The notes under the pieces: generated by a model | Databases searched by the model: none | The model's input: only the letters and a program-made list of their open reading frames with translations | What the model was told of the DNA's origin: nothing | Translations under genes and position numbers: made by a program | Shown: piece after piece, positions 25,864 to 34,789 of the stretch | Numbering within the stretch: the first letter of the stretch is position 1 | Layout of the letters: every line of letters begins with the position of its first letter | Source of the DNA: Myxococcales bacterium | Lineage (GTDB): Bacteria > Myxococcota_A > Polyangia > Palsa-1104 > JAEUJZ01 | DNA length: 64,000 nt | NCBI GenBank assembly: GCA_016794505.1 | Contig: JAEUJZ010000137.1 | Location: 124,001 to 188,000 of the forward strand | Direction of reading: 5' to 3'

Positions 25864-26478
25864 TCATTCGATCATGCGGAACAGAGGCGGTGGGCTCGGC
25901 GCTCGGCCCGAGACGAAGATGCCCATGCGCTGCCGTCGCACCGATCCATCCTGATCGTGCCAGCGGCGTTCGAACTCTTGGTGCGATAGCACGCCACGGC
26001 TGCCCAACAGCGACGGGTCCTCAAAGACCAAGCGCTCGCGCTCGACGGCGATAACGACCACATAGTGACCGTCGTCCCACGCCTGAGCGTAGTCGCGGAT
26101 CGGCGCGTCAGGCCATGCCTGCAGCGCGACGATGACTGGAATGCCGCGACGCACCGCCGAAGCCAAGTCAGCGATGCGCAGGTCTTCGCGTAGCTCAGCG
26201 GACAGCCCATGAGCGCGGGCAACGCGAACGATGGCCTCAGGTGGAGCACCGTCTTGCGGAGTAGCCCCCAGCTCACTTGCAAGCTCGGGTTCGCCGGCCT
26301 CTTCGCCGAAGTACGCCAGCACCGCCTGAAGCGCCGACGCGCTGCACGTGTAGTCGGTGGTCTGACGCACATCAGGAACGCGCAGTGGGCTGCCCTGCCC
26401 TGTCGTCGCGCAGGCGCAAAGGGTCAGGACCATCGACAGCCAGCCTGAGGCAAAGAGCCAAGCCACACAGCGCAGCAT
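25864..26478 (-). CDS. C39-like cysteine peptidase lipoprotein
   Basis: 204 residues from ATG 26478. A signal with lipobox-like LCAC is followed by a C39/papain-like domain. The catalytic Cys is in RQTTDYTCSASALQAVLAYF, the His in DDGHYVVVIAV and the Asp in VFEDPSLLG. C39 domains cut double-glycine leaders in bacteriocin exporters, but this one stands alone without ABC or membrane domains, so it may be a periplasmic peptidase acting on another substrate. It follows aspS on the same strand after 135 bases. Confidence 0.8.
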   Translation of the reverse strand: MLRCVAWLFASGWLSMVLTLCACATTGQGSPLRVPDVRQTTDYTCSASALQAVLAYFGEEAGEPELASELGATPQDGAPPEAIVRVARAHGLSAELREDLRIADLASAVRRGIPVIVALQAWPDAPIRDYAQAWDDGHYVVVIAVERERLVFEDPSLLGSRGVLSHQEFERRWHDQDGSVRRQRMGIFVSGRAPSPPPLFRMIE

Positions 26479-26613
26479 GGCTTGACGATACCGCGTCGTT
26501 GCCTGCACTCGCGCTGGATATGCACCGAGCGCAAGCGCGCAGCGCTCGTGAAGCGACGAAGCCAACCACCGCAGCATGCAGCGACCGTCTGGATCTGGAC
26601 GCTGGCGCGGTCG

Positions 26614-28467
26614 CTACTGCTTGGCCGGCGGCGGACGCGATGCGATGAAAAGCTCGTCGAGCTGACGCTGCGAGACTTCCGTCGGGCAGTCGCTCATCAG
26701 ATCGGTGCCATTCTGCGTCTTGGGGAACGTGATGACGTCGCGCAGCGAGGTCGCACCGGTCAGCAGCATCGACAGCCGGTCCAGACCAAAGGCGATACCA
26801 CCGTGCGGCGGCGGGCCATACCGGAAGGCATCGAGCAGGAAGCCGAACTTCTGACGGAAGTCGTCTTCGGTCAGGCCCAGCGCCGCGAACACCTTGGCTT
26901 GTACCTCGCGCTGGTGAATTCGGATCGAGCCACCCGCGATCTCGTTGCCGTTCAGAACCAGGTCGTATGCCCGCGCCTGCACCGCGCCGGGATCCGTCGA
27001 CAGAAGCTCGACATGCTCGGGCTTGGGCGACGTGAAGGGATGGTGCGCTGCAACCCATGTCCCGCCTTCGCCCTTTTCGAACATCGGGAAGTCGGTGACC
27101 CACAGGAAGCGCCAGCCCTTTTCCAGCAAATCGAGCTTCTTTCCAAGCTGCTGCCGAAGCTGAGACAGCACGGTGTTGGCAACCTTGGGGTTGCCCAGCT
27201 GAAAGAAAAGCAGGTCGCCGGGACCGCCACCGATCGCCTTCTGCACCGCGGCGCGCAACGCCTCGCTCGCGGTCTTGCCAAACGGCGACTGCGTCCATGC
27301 CAGCGCCTCGCCGCTGCCCGCCGGATCGAGTCGCGCACTGCCCAAGCCGGCTGCGCCCATGCCCTTGGCGACGTCTTCCAATTTGCGGACCTCGGTGCCC
27401 GAGATCTTTTGCGCGTGCGTGCCAGGGATGCGCAGGATCTTCACGATGCCGCCGCCCTCGACGATCTTTTCGAAGATCTGCACGCCACCACCTTTGTGCT
27501 CTTTAACGATCGCGGTCAGGTCGTGCAGTTTGAGTGGATTGCGCAGGTCGGGCTTGTCCTCGCCATAGCTGCCCATCGCCTCGGCATACGGCATGCGCAG
27601 AAACGGCCGCGCGATATCGACGCCAGCCAGCTCTTTCCACATGCGCACTACCAGGCCCTCGATCATCGCCCAGATGTCTTCTTCGTCGATGAAGGACATC
27701 TCGACGTCGATCTGCGTGAACTCGGGCTGGCGATCCAAGCGCAGGTCTTCATCGCGGAAGCAGCGCACGATCTGGAAGTAACGATCCATGCCGGCGACCA
27801 TGAAGAGCTGCTTGAAGATCTGCGGCGACTCGGCCATCGCATAGAACTTGCCGGGGTTCAGCCGCGACGGGACCAGGAAGTTGCGCGCTCCGCCCGGCGT
27901 GTACTTCACCATGAACGGCGTCTCTAGCTCCACGAAGTGGTTTTCGTGGAAGTAGTCGCGCGTCAGACGGTACAGCTTGCTGCGAAGCTGGAAGTTGCGC
28001 TGCAGCACCGGGCGCCGCAGATCCAGATAGCGATACTTCAGGCGAATCTCTTCGCGCGTCTCGACGTCGTCTTCGATCTGGAATGGCGGCGTATCGGCGC
28101 GCGAAAAGATCTGAAGCTCGCTGGCCTCGACCTCGATCTCGCCTGAGGCCAGCTTGAGGTTGGTCTGTCCGCCCGAGGCTGTGCGCAGGACGACGGTGCC
28201 AGCGATGGCGATGCAAAACTCGCTGCGCAGCACGTCGGCGTGGGCATGCGCGCCTTGGCCTTCGGCCTGCCCCATGCGCTTGTCGATGTCGGGTCCGAAA
28301 ACAACCTGGGACAGACCGCTGCGGTCGCGCAGATCGATGAAGATCCGCCCGCCCAGGTCACGGCGCCCCGCCACCCAGCCAAATAGAACGACCTTTTGCC
28401 CGACGTGTACGGCGCGCAGGTCCCCACAGTAATGAGTCCGCTTGTGCTCAACGATGAACTTCGACAT
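26614..28467 (-). CDS. aspS: Aspartyl-tRNA synthetase
   Basis: 617 residues from ATG 28467, close to the usual bacterial length. It charges tRNA(Asp), and in organisms lacking AsnRS also tRNA(Asn). The N-terminal OB-fold anticodon domain is seen in GWVAGRRDLGGRIFIDLRDR. Class II motifs: RYLDLRRPVLQRNFQLRSKL (motif 1 region), QIVRCFRDEDLRLDRQPEFT (motif 2) and GIAFGLDRLSMLLTG (motif 3), followed by SLRDVITFPKTQNGTDLMSD. The bacterial GAD insertion lies between motifs 2 and 3. Divergent from the MBL-fold gene. Confidence 0.97.
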   Translation of the reverse strand: MSKFIVEHKRTHYCGDLRAVHVGQKVVLFGWVAGRRDLGGRIFIDLRDRSGLSQVVFGPDIDKRMGQAEGQGAHAHADVLRSEFCIAIAGTVVLRTASGGQTNLKLASGEIEVEASELQIFSRADTPPFQIEDDVETREEIRLKYRYLDLRRPVLQRNFQLRSKLYRLTRDYFHENHFVELETPFMVKYTPGGARNFLVPSRLNPGKFYAMAESPQIFKQLFMVAGMDRYFQIVRCFRDEDLRLDRQPEFTQIDVEMSFIDEEDIWAMIEGLVVRMWKELAGVDIARPFLRMPYAEAMGSYGEDKPDLRNPLKLHDLTAIVKEHKGGGVQIFEKIVEGGGIVKILRIPGTHAQKISGTEVRKLEDVAKGMGAAGLGSARLDPAGSGEALAWTQSPFGKTASEALRAAVQKAIGGGPGDLLFFQLGNPKVANTVLSQLRQQLGKKLDLLEKGWRFLWVTDFPMFEKGEGGTWVAAHHPFTSPKPEHVELLSTDPGAVQARAYDLVLNGNEIAGGSIRIHQREVQAKVFAALGLTEDDFRQKFGFLLDAFRYGPPPHGGIAFGLDRLSMLLTGATSLRDVITFPKTQNGTDLMSDCPTEVSQRQLDELFIASRPPPAKQ

Positions 28468-28554
28468 GGCGTCGCAGTGTATCAACAAAAGCCGCCGGGA
28501 CGGCTATCGAACTTCTGCCGTTCGGGCGACGATGGCCAAAACGAGGAGGTCGGA

Positions 28555-29811
28555 ATGAGCGAGATCCTAAGCTGGGCAGAACGTGCGTGGCGAGGAGAGC
28601 TGACGGAGACAGCCGTGACGCCGACGAGCACCATGGTTGGCCTGGTCGAGCTAGCGCCGGGGCTGGGCTTCGTCGCCGCCTTCGCCAACGCCGCGGCCGT
28701 TGCAACTGAAGAAGGCTTGGTGCTGATCGACACCAGCAGCATGTTTCATGCGCACGCCGTCTTTGAATCGGTGCGACGCTTCTCGCAAGCCCCCTTGCAC
28801 ACCGCCGTGTACACGCACGGGCATGTCGATCATGTCTTTGGCCTGCCGCCCTTTGAGCGCGAAGCGCAAGAGCAAGGCCGCAGCATCCGCGTGCTGGCCC
28901 ATCGAGCCTGCCGCGATCGCTTCGATCGGTACCGCCTGACTGCCGGTTACAACGGCGTGATCAACGCTCGTCAGTTTGGCTTTCCCGTGCCGATTTTTCC
29001 GACGGAATACCGCTATCCCGACGAGCTGGTTGATCAAGATCGCACGCTGAGCTTGGGCGGCCTCGACATTCATCTGCACCACGATCGCGGCGAGACCGAC
29101 GATCACCTGTGGGCGCACATCCCGTCGGCCGATGCCATCTATACCGGCGACCTGTTCATCTGGGCCTCGCCGAACTGTGGCAACCCACAGAAGGCGCAGC
29201 GCTATCCCCGCGACTGGGCGCATGCGCTGCGCAAGATGGCGCGGCTGGACGTCGCGATTCTGATGCCCGGCCATGGCCCGCCGATCGTCGGGCGCGACCG
29301 CGTGCGCCAGGCCCTCGACGAGACGGCCAGCCTTCTGGAATCGCTGGTTGAGCAGACACTGCGGCTCTTGAATCAAGGCGCGCCACTCGATGTCGTGCTC
29401 GCCGAGGTACGGGTGCCAGCCGAGCTTCTTGTTCGTCCATACCTGCGGCCGAGCTATGACGATCCGCAGTTCATCGTGCGCAACCTGTATCGCTTGTACG
29501 CGGGCTGGTGGGACGGCAATCCTGCCCACCTAAAGCCTGCCCCCGAAGCCGAAGTCGCCCATGAGCTTGCGACCTTGGCCGGGGGCGCCAAGGTGCTGGC
29601 CGAGCGCGCCGAGCTGCTGCTTGCGCAGGGCCATCTGGCGCTGGCCGGGCACCTGATCGAGCTCGCTTACCGCGCGGCTCGCAGCGATACAGGAATCGGA
29701 GAGATCTACCAGCGCATCAACCTCGCCCGCGCCGAAGCGGAGACCAGCCTGATGGCCCGCGCCATCTTTCGTGCCGCGGCCCGCGGGGCTGCACCGGGCG
29801 AACGAACGTAG
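28555..29811 (+). CDS. Alkyl-sulfatase-like metallo-beta-lactamase-fold hydrolase
   Basis: 418 residues from ATG 28555 with GAGGAGG upstream. The MBL fold has the zinc motif THGHVDHVFG (HxHxDH), then DRGETDDHLWAHI, YTGDLF and MPGHGPP. The C-terminal half resembles the alkyl-sulfatase dimerisation domain (NLYRLYAGWWDGNPAHLKP). Members of the SdsA1/BDS1 group hydrolyse primary alkyl sulfates such as SDS, but this protein is much shorter, lacking the C-terminal SCP2-like domain. There is no signal peptide, so it is probably cytoplasmic. Substrate uncertain; esters of similar shape are possible. Confidence 0.88.
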   Translation: MSEILSWAERAWRGELTETAVTPTSTMVGLVELAPGLGFVAAFANAAAVATEEGLVLIDTSSMFHAHAVFESVRRFSQAPLHTAVYTHGHVDHVFGLPPFEREAQEQGRSIRVLAHRACRDRFDRYRLTAGYNGVINARQFGFPVPIFPTEYRYPDELVDQDRTLSLGGLDIHLHHDRGETDDHLWAHIPSADAIYTGDLFIWASPNCGNPQKAQRYPRDWAHALRKMARLDVAILMPGHGPPIVGRDRVRQALDETASLLESLVEQTLRLLNQGAPLDVVLAEVRVPAELLVRPYLRPSYDDPQFIVRNLYRLYAGWWDGNPAHLKPAPEAEVAHELATLAGGAKVLAERAELLLAQGHLALAGHLIELAYRAARSDTGIGEIYQRINLARAEAETSLMARAIFRAAARGAAPGERT

Positions 29812-29895
29812 CCGCTGCTCGACGCAATTGGCTTCTGTTCCTGCCTTTGTCAGATTGCGGCCAGCCGCTGCGTACTTCAGGTCAACGAGGTTTGT

Positions 29896-30573
29896 ATGTG
29901 GATTCGCTCTGGCAGACGCACGCTCACAGCACTGCTTTCCATCTTCGCTACGTTTCGTGTCACTTCGTCGGGTCCTGTCGGCACAGAGGCAGCGCTAGCC
30001 AGCGGCCCCATGCTGCTTGCCGCAGTGTTATGTCTAGGCGCTGGGATGATGTGGTGGGTTGGCCAGTCGATCGAAGTGCAGGGAAGCGATCGCAGCGCTT
30101 CGTACATCCCTTCCTATTCGTTGGAAGTTCACTCAGCGGACCCCAAAAGCAACCGCGATGTGACCACGGTCGTGATGCACACCGATCGCAGCGCGCCGAT
30201 TGCCGATCTGTCGTTGGATTCGTCGGTATCCATTGTGCTGCGCGCCGAACAACGGGTTACCGGCCCCGTCGCGCTGCGCAGCTTCCTGTTGCGCAACGGA
30301 ACGCTGCGCCCATGGGCCACGTCGCCTGCGGTGTCTCTGGCTGGAACCTTCAGCCTTCGCGCACCCGTGATGGAGCTTCCCGATCTGTTGCCTGGACAAA
30401 GCGAGCTGGTCTTTGTCCTTGGCCGACCGCAGCTGCTGCTGCACACATCGCTTGAGGATGTCGTGCGTGGGCAACATCCACTGCCTGCGGGCCTGCAGAT
30501 CCTGCGTGCCACGCTCTGCATTCACGCCGGGTCAGACAGCCCCGCGGATTCAGGACCCAGCGCTACCGACTAA
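29896..30573 (+). CDS. Membrane-anchored sensor-like protein, paralogue of the sigma-partner protein
   Basis: 225 residues from ATG with GAGG upstream. An N-terminal cytoplasmic stub of ~37 residues precedes one transmembrane helix (MLLAAVLCLGAGMMWWVG), then an extracytoplasmic domain of ~165 residues. That domain is clearly homologous to the C-terminal domain of the protein at 35416-36060: both have an LDS start, then FL-x(4)-TL-PW, a F-L-x-AP-x-x-EL stretch and the shared ending GQ-x-ELVFVLGR. The family is not recognised. As first gene of the CHAT cassette it may be a sensor or a decoy/regulator of the membrane sigma partner (inference). Confidence 0.72.
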   Translation: MWIRSGRRTLTALLSIFATFRVTSSGPVGTEAALASGPMLLAAVLCLGAGMMWWVGQSIEVQGSDRSASYIPSYSLEVHSADPKSNRDVTTVVMHTDRSAPIADLSLDSSVSIVLRAEQRVTGPVALRSFLLRNGTLRPWATSPAVSLAGTFSLRAPVMELPDLLPGQSELVFVLGRPQLLLHTSLEDVVRGQHPLPAGLQILRATLCIHAGSDSPADSGPSATD

Positions 30574-30643
30574 TTCCACGGTCCATCACCGCGAAAGTTG
30601 ACATAGTCGTCACGCGCAGCACACCCAAGAAAAGGAAAATCCG

Positions 30644-30856
30644 ATGCCGCAAGACAACAAGAACAAGGATGACAAGAAGGTGTTGCCCCACGTCGCTGGT
30701 GAGAACAAGATGCCTGCTCCGTCGGCTCCGGGCACATTGGAGAAGCCTTTTCCAGGCACACGCAGTGACGCGGCGACGAATACGCCGGCCAAGCCAGCGC
30801 CACACGGCGTGGAGCGCACCTTTGTTCCCGAGGACAAGAAGAAGCCAGCGCCTTAG
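30644..30856 (+). CDS. Small Lys/Pro-rich disordered protein, candidate protease substrate
   Basis: 70 residues from ATG, with AAAGGAAAA upstream. Highly charged and Pro-rich, with Lys/Asp at both ends and no predicted fold, helix or signal. Its stop overlaps the ribosome-binding site of the TPR-CHAT gene, so the two are co-expressed. Small disordered proteins beside CHAT proteases can be their substrates or adaptors; that role is an inference. Function not known. Confidence 0.62.
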   Translation: MPQDNKNKDDKKVLPHVAGENKMPAPSAPGTLEKPFPGTRSDAATNTPAKPAPHGVERTFVPEDKKKPAP

Positions 30857-30865
30857 GAGTGGATC

Positions 30866-33673
30866 TTGCGAGCAGGCCAGACTCCTGTGCGAGCGCTGTT
30901 GCTTTGGTTCATCGGACTCTGCTTGTGGGGATGTGAGCCGCCACCCCTTCAGTTCGAGTTCCTAGAATGTGCAGTGCTGCACAAGAAAGAGACGGAGCAG
31001 AGCTGCGATCTCAACGATGATGGCGCGCTGAAGCTGCGCGTGATCACAGCGCCGTCGGCAGAGGTCTCGGTATCCAGCGCCTCGCGCGTGCTGCTCGTGT
31101 CGCCTGCGCAGCCAGGACAGGCTGAGCGCTTGCTGTCCGTACAGGTGCCAGCCGGCGTGGACACGCTTTCATTGCGGGCCCGTGAGAGCTGGTTGCGCAC
31201 GCAGGTGGTGCGGCTCGCTGTGCGACCACGCAGCCAGCACGAAGCGCAGTGGCTCACCGACGCGCGCAAGCTCCTCGATGACAAGAACGATCCACGCGGT
31301 GCAGAAGAGATCCTGCAGCGTCATGTGGAGGGCGAAGGGAATCGAGAGTCGCGTGCCCTCGCGCGCTTCATGCTCGCCGACATCGCGCTGGAGAGCATCC
31401 GCCCCGATACGCATGCGCTGCTGGATCGCGCCATCCGCGAGTGCGAGGAGGCCCATCTGCCAGCGGCCGCAGCGCAGCTTGTGCTGCGCAAGAGCTGGCT
31501 CCTCAGTCAGCACCGCCATCGCTATCGCGAGGCAGAGCGCGTTCTGGAAGAGAAACAGGACCTGTTCACTCAGCTTCCCGGACAGCGCATCTGGGAGCTG
31601 TCGCAGCGAGCGCTGATGCGCCGCGGCCAAGGCGACTTGCCAGGGGCACTGCCCTTGTTGACGCAGGCCGAAGAGCTGGCACGACGCTTCAACAATGACT
31701 CGGCACTCGCCGAGATCCTGAACCAGCGCGCGACGATCCTGGTCATGATGGGGCGCATGAAAGAGGCGGCGGATCTGCTGACTGGGCTTGCTCAGTCCGT
31801 TTCCGAGCCGTGTCGAAGAGGGCGTCTTTTGGGAACGCAGGGCTATACCTTCATTCGGGCGCGCGAGGCTCTGCGACGCGATGACCCGCTGTGGAAAAAG
31901 CTCGATCCGCAGCCAGTGCTCGAAGAAGCGCTGCGGGTTCTAAGGGGCTGCAAGCTGCCCTGGGCCGAGGCCAACGTGCTCACCAACCTGGCGCATGCCG
32001 CTGCTCTTGCAGAGAATCAGGATGCTACACGAGACAAGCTAGGCGAGGCTCGCGCGAGCCTGCCGCAGCCGGATCGCAATCTCGCTCTGGAATGGGCCGA
32101 GCTCGATGGCCAGCTTGCGCTGTGGCGCGGCGACTTGGCTGCAGCCGCTGAACACTACCGCCACCTGGCCCAGCTTGGGGCGCAGCAGGACGCGTATGAA
32201 TCGACGTGGCTGGCGCTTGTGGGACAGGCGCAAGCCGAAGAAGCGCGCGATGCAGACCGCGCCACGGACTTGTATCAAAGCGCCGAGGACTACCTCGACC
32301 AGCGCAGCCTCGAAATGCCGCTGGGCGCTGGACGTGGCAGCTTTCTCGGGCGCTTTGAGCGTGGCACGGCTCGCTATCTCGATTTGTTGACCCGCCGCGG
32401 ACTTTTCAAGGATGCCGTGCGCGTCGCCCGACACGCGCGGGCTCGTGGGCTGTGGGCGCTTGGGCTTCTGATGCGCGCCGATGCCTTGCCTGCCGACGCG
32501 CGCAAGCACTGGGAAGCCTCGCTGAGCGACTATCGCAACGCGAGACACCAGCTGGATGTCATTGCCGCCGCTACAGCCACCGAGTCGCAAAAGCAGCGCA
32601 ACGAGCTGCAGCGGGAACAGCCAGAGCGCGTGCGACAGCTACTCGGGCTGCTCGAAAAAGCGCTGCTTGGACTCGGCGACTCACCGACGAAACCGAGCTT
32701 TCGCGAGCCCGCCCCCAAAGAGGCCATGCTCACCTGCCATCCCGGTGTGAAGCCGCGTTGGCACTGCTTTGTGTGGACGCAGCGCGAGCTGCATCACCTG
32801 CCGCTCTCGCGCATGGACGATGTGCAGCTCGGCACCGCGCTGATCCATGCGCGTTCGGCGCTGGCTGAGAGCGATCATCTGACCGTCATTGGATACGGCG
32901 AGATGCGTCGGCTGGACACGCACCTTCTGCCCTGGCCAGGCGCAACACAGCAGACCATCGACGACCACCTGTCGGTGGCGTATGCGCTTGATCTGCCTTG
33001 GCTGTCCCCGTCGACCAAGCCAATCGACAAGCGGGCGCTGCTGGTCTTCGATCCGCACGGATCGTTGCCGCATACCCGACGCGCTGCGGCCAAGGTCATC
33101 GCTGGACTGGGCCGCGCGAACTGGCAGATCGTCGCGCAAACCATCGGCGTACGCCGCATCGGGGACTACGCCGGTAAGCCCCAGGAAAAGGAACTTTTCG
33201 ATGGCAAACGGCTGCGCGAGCTGCTCGGTCACGTCGGCCTGTTTCACTTTGGCGGGCATGGCGACTTTGATCCGGTGGGTGGGTGGGGCCACAGGCTGCG
33301 TCTTTCCGACGGGACTGGCCTGCTTTTGGGAGACATTCTCACGCTGCCGCAGGCCCCGCAGCGCGTCCTGCTTTTTGGCTGCAATACCGGTCAGTCCGCC
33401 GAAGAAACCAGCGCGATCGAGGGCCTGGGTCTAGCACAAGCCTTTCTGCTTCGCGGCAGCGCCTGGGTCATTGCCACCGAGCGAGAGGTCTCTGATGTCA
33501 TGGCTGCGCAGATCACGACGGAGATCTATTCCGACCAAGAGACCGCGCCGGCCCTCTTGCAGGACTCGCTGGATCCAGCGGCCAACCTGCGAGCGCTGCG
33601 GCGCAAGCTCGCGCCCACGACGCAGCCAGCGCATCGTTTGGACCTTGCGGCCTTCCGCGTCTTTGTCCCATGA
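30866..33673 (+). CDS. TPR-CHAT caspase-like protease, exported lipoprotein
   Basis: 935 residues from TTG, with AGGAG seven bases upstream. The N-terminus is a lipoprotein signal (ALLLWFIGLCLWGC), followed by a ~80-residue beta domain and then helical TPR-like repeats (about 140-600; e.g. GDLPGALPLLTQAEELARRF, GDLAAAAEHYRHLAQLGAQ). The C-terminal ~300 residues are a CHAT (caspase HetF-associated with TPRs) peptidase. Catalytic His is in LFHFGGHGDFD and Cys in LLFGCNTGQSAEE, both intact. CHAT enzymes are clan CD cysteine proteases of signalling and defence systems. Lipidation would place this one outside the cytoplasm, which is unusual. It sits between a small disordered protein and a TIR-CHAT gene. 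Confidence 0.88.
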   Translation: MRAGQTPVRALLLWFIGLCLWGCEPPPLQFEFLECAVLHKKETEQSCDLNDDGALKLRVITAPSAEVSVSSASRVLLVSPAQPGQAERLLSVQVPAGVDTLSLRARESWLRTQVVRLAVRPRSQHEAQWLTDARKLLDDKNDPRGAEEILQRHVEGEGNRESRALARFMLADIALESIRPDTHALLDRAIRECEEAHLPAAAAQLVLRKSWLLSQHRHRYREAERVLEEKQDLFTQLPGQRIWELSQRALMRRGQGDLPGALPLLTQAEELARRFNNDSALAEILNQRATILVMMGRMKEAADLLTGLAQSVSEPCRRGRLLGTQGYTFIRAREALRRDDPLWKKLDPQPVLEEALRVLRGCKLPWAEANVLTNLAHAAALAENQDATRDKLGEARASLPQPDRNLALEWAELDGQLALWRGDLAAAAEHYRHLAQLGAQQDAYESTWLALVGQAQAEEARDADRATDLYQSAEDYLDQRSLEMPLGAGRGSFLGRFERGTARYLDLLTRRGLFKDAVRVARHARARGLWALGLLMRADALPADARKHWEASLSDYRNARHQLDVIAAATATESQKQRNELQREQPERVRQLLGLLEKALLGLGDSPTKPSFREPAPKEAMLTCHPGVKPRWHCFVWTQRELHHLPLSRMDDVQLGTALIHARSALAESDHLTVIGYGEMRRLDTHLLPWPGATQQTIDDHLSVAYALDLPWLSPSTKPIDKRALLVFDPHGSLPHTRRAAAKVIAGLGRANWQIVAQTIGVRRIGDYAGKPQEKELFDGKRLRELLGHVGLFHFGGHGDFDPVGGWGHRLRLSDGTGLLLGDILTLPQAPQRVLLFGCNTGQSAEETSAIEGLGLAQAFLLRGSAWVIATEREVSDVMAAQITTEIYSDQETAPALLQDSLDPAANLRALRRKLAPTTQPAHRLDLAAFRVFVP

Positions 33674-33684
33674 ACTTGCTGCTC

Positions 33685-33712
33685 GCCGGATTCATTTCTC
33701 ATAGAATCCGGC
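33685..33712 (+). other. Hairpin just upstream of the TIR-CHAT start
   Basis: GCCGGATTC and GAATCCGGC form a perfect 9-bp stem with a 10-base loop in the 42-base gap between the two CHAT genes, ending three bases before the ATG. No T-run follows and no clear ribosome-binding site is present. It could be an operator, an attenuating RNA structure, or an mRNA stability element. Confidence 0.55.
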
Positions 33713-33715
33713 TCC

Positions 33716-34789
33716 ATGAAGCGAATCGCGGTCTGCTTTGCCCCTGTCGATAAGAGGTATCTAGAGCGGCTGGAAGATCAGCTGAAGCCGCTCGCACAGC
33801 GCGGCACGATTGGCTTTTGGCACTCGGCGAAGATTGAGATCGGCGCCGAAGTGGCCAAAGTCCGACGCGAGAACATCGAGCGCGCCGATGTCATCGTCCT
33901 GCTGATCAGCGCTGATTTCCTGGCTGACTTTGACGACCTGCTCAAGCTGGCTCTGGCGCAGCAGCTGCGCGGCGCGGTCATCGTGCCGGTCATGCTGCGC
34001 GCGACCTTCCTCGCCGACGAACAGCTTCTGGCCATGGCCCGCCTGCCCGCCGATGGCAAGCCCCTAAGTCCACGCAAGGATGAAGATCAAGCCTGGGTGG
34101 ATGTGGTGCAGGCGATCATGGCGAAGGTGTCGGGCAGCAGCAGCCAAGACAAGGGACCCAAAGAGCACGACGCGATACCCAAGGATGATCGGGCGAGCGT
34201 GCTGAAGCTGCTGTTTCTTGGGGCCGTGCCCACGAATGCGGCGCGACTTCAGATCGATCGCGAGGCGCGCGAGATCGAGCGCCGAATCAACGCTGCGCCG
34301 CACCGCGACCGCATCAAGCTAGAGACGCAGTGGGCGGTCACGGCCGAGGAGCTGAGCCAGCTACTCTTGCGCCACCGTCCGAACATCCTTCACTTCAGCG
34401 GCCACGGCACGCCCGATGGGCGAATCGTGTTGAACGACGCGCAGGGAAACGGCTATCCCGTCCCGCGTGAGGCGCTGGCCAAGCTGTTCGCGATGTTTGG
34501 CAAGCGGGGTCTGCGCTGCGTGGTTCTCAGCGCGTGCTTCGCGGAAGAACAGGCGCAAGCCATCGCGGAACACATCGACTGCGTGGTCGGTGTTTCGGGG
34601 GCCATCGCGGATGAGAGCGCTCAGTCCTTTGCGGCCGGCCTGTACTCAGCCCTTGCGGCGGGCGAGACCGTCGAAGAAGCCTTCTCGTTCGGCTGCATCC
34701 AAATTAGCCTGATGAACCAAACGGGAGCCGATGCGCCGCGCCTGATTTGCAAGAAAGGTGTCGACGCCGCCCAGGTCAGGTTGGTCTAG
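33716..34789 (+). CDS. TIR-CHAT protein (caspase-like)
   Basis: 357 residues from ATG. Residues 1-140 form a TIR domain: RIAVCFAPVDKRYLERLEDQ, GFWHSAKIEIGAE, ADVIVLLISADFL, LPADGKPLS. The Glu that normally catalyses NAD cleavage after the SADFL strand is not evident; Asp residues are there instead, so it may be a protein-interaction TIR. After a ~20-residue linker comes a CHAT peptidase with LFLGAVPTNAARLQIDREAR, catalytic His in LHFSGHGTPDG and catalytic Cys in VVLSACFAEEQAQAI. No signal peptide, so it is cytoplasmic. Its stop abuts the sigma-factor ATG with no gap, so the two are translationally coupled. Confidence 0.88.
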   Translation: MKRIAVCFAPVDKRYLERLEDQLKPLAQRGTIGFWHSAKIEIGAEVAKVRRENIERADVIVLLISADFLADFDDLLKLALAQQLRGAVIVPVMLRATFLADEQLLAMARLPADGKPLSPRKDEDQAWVDVVQAIMAKVSGSSSQDKGPKEHDAIPKDDRASVLKLLFLGAVPTNAARLQIDREAREIERRINAAPHRDRIKLETQWAVTAEELSQLLLRHRPNILHFSGHGTPDGRIVLNDAQGNGYPVPREALAKLFAMFGKRGLRCVVLSACFAEEQAQAIAEHIDCVVGVSGAIADESAQSFAAGLYSALAAGETVEEAFSFGCIQISLMNQTGADAPRLICKKGVDAAQVRLV

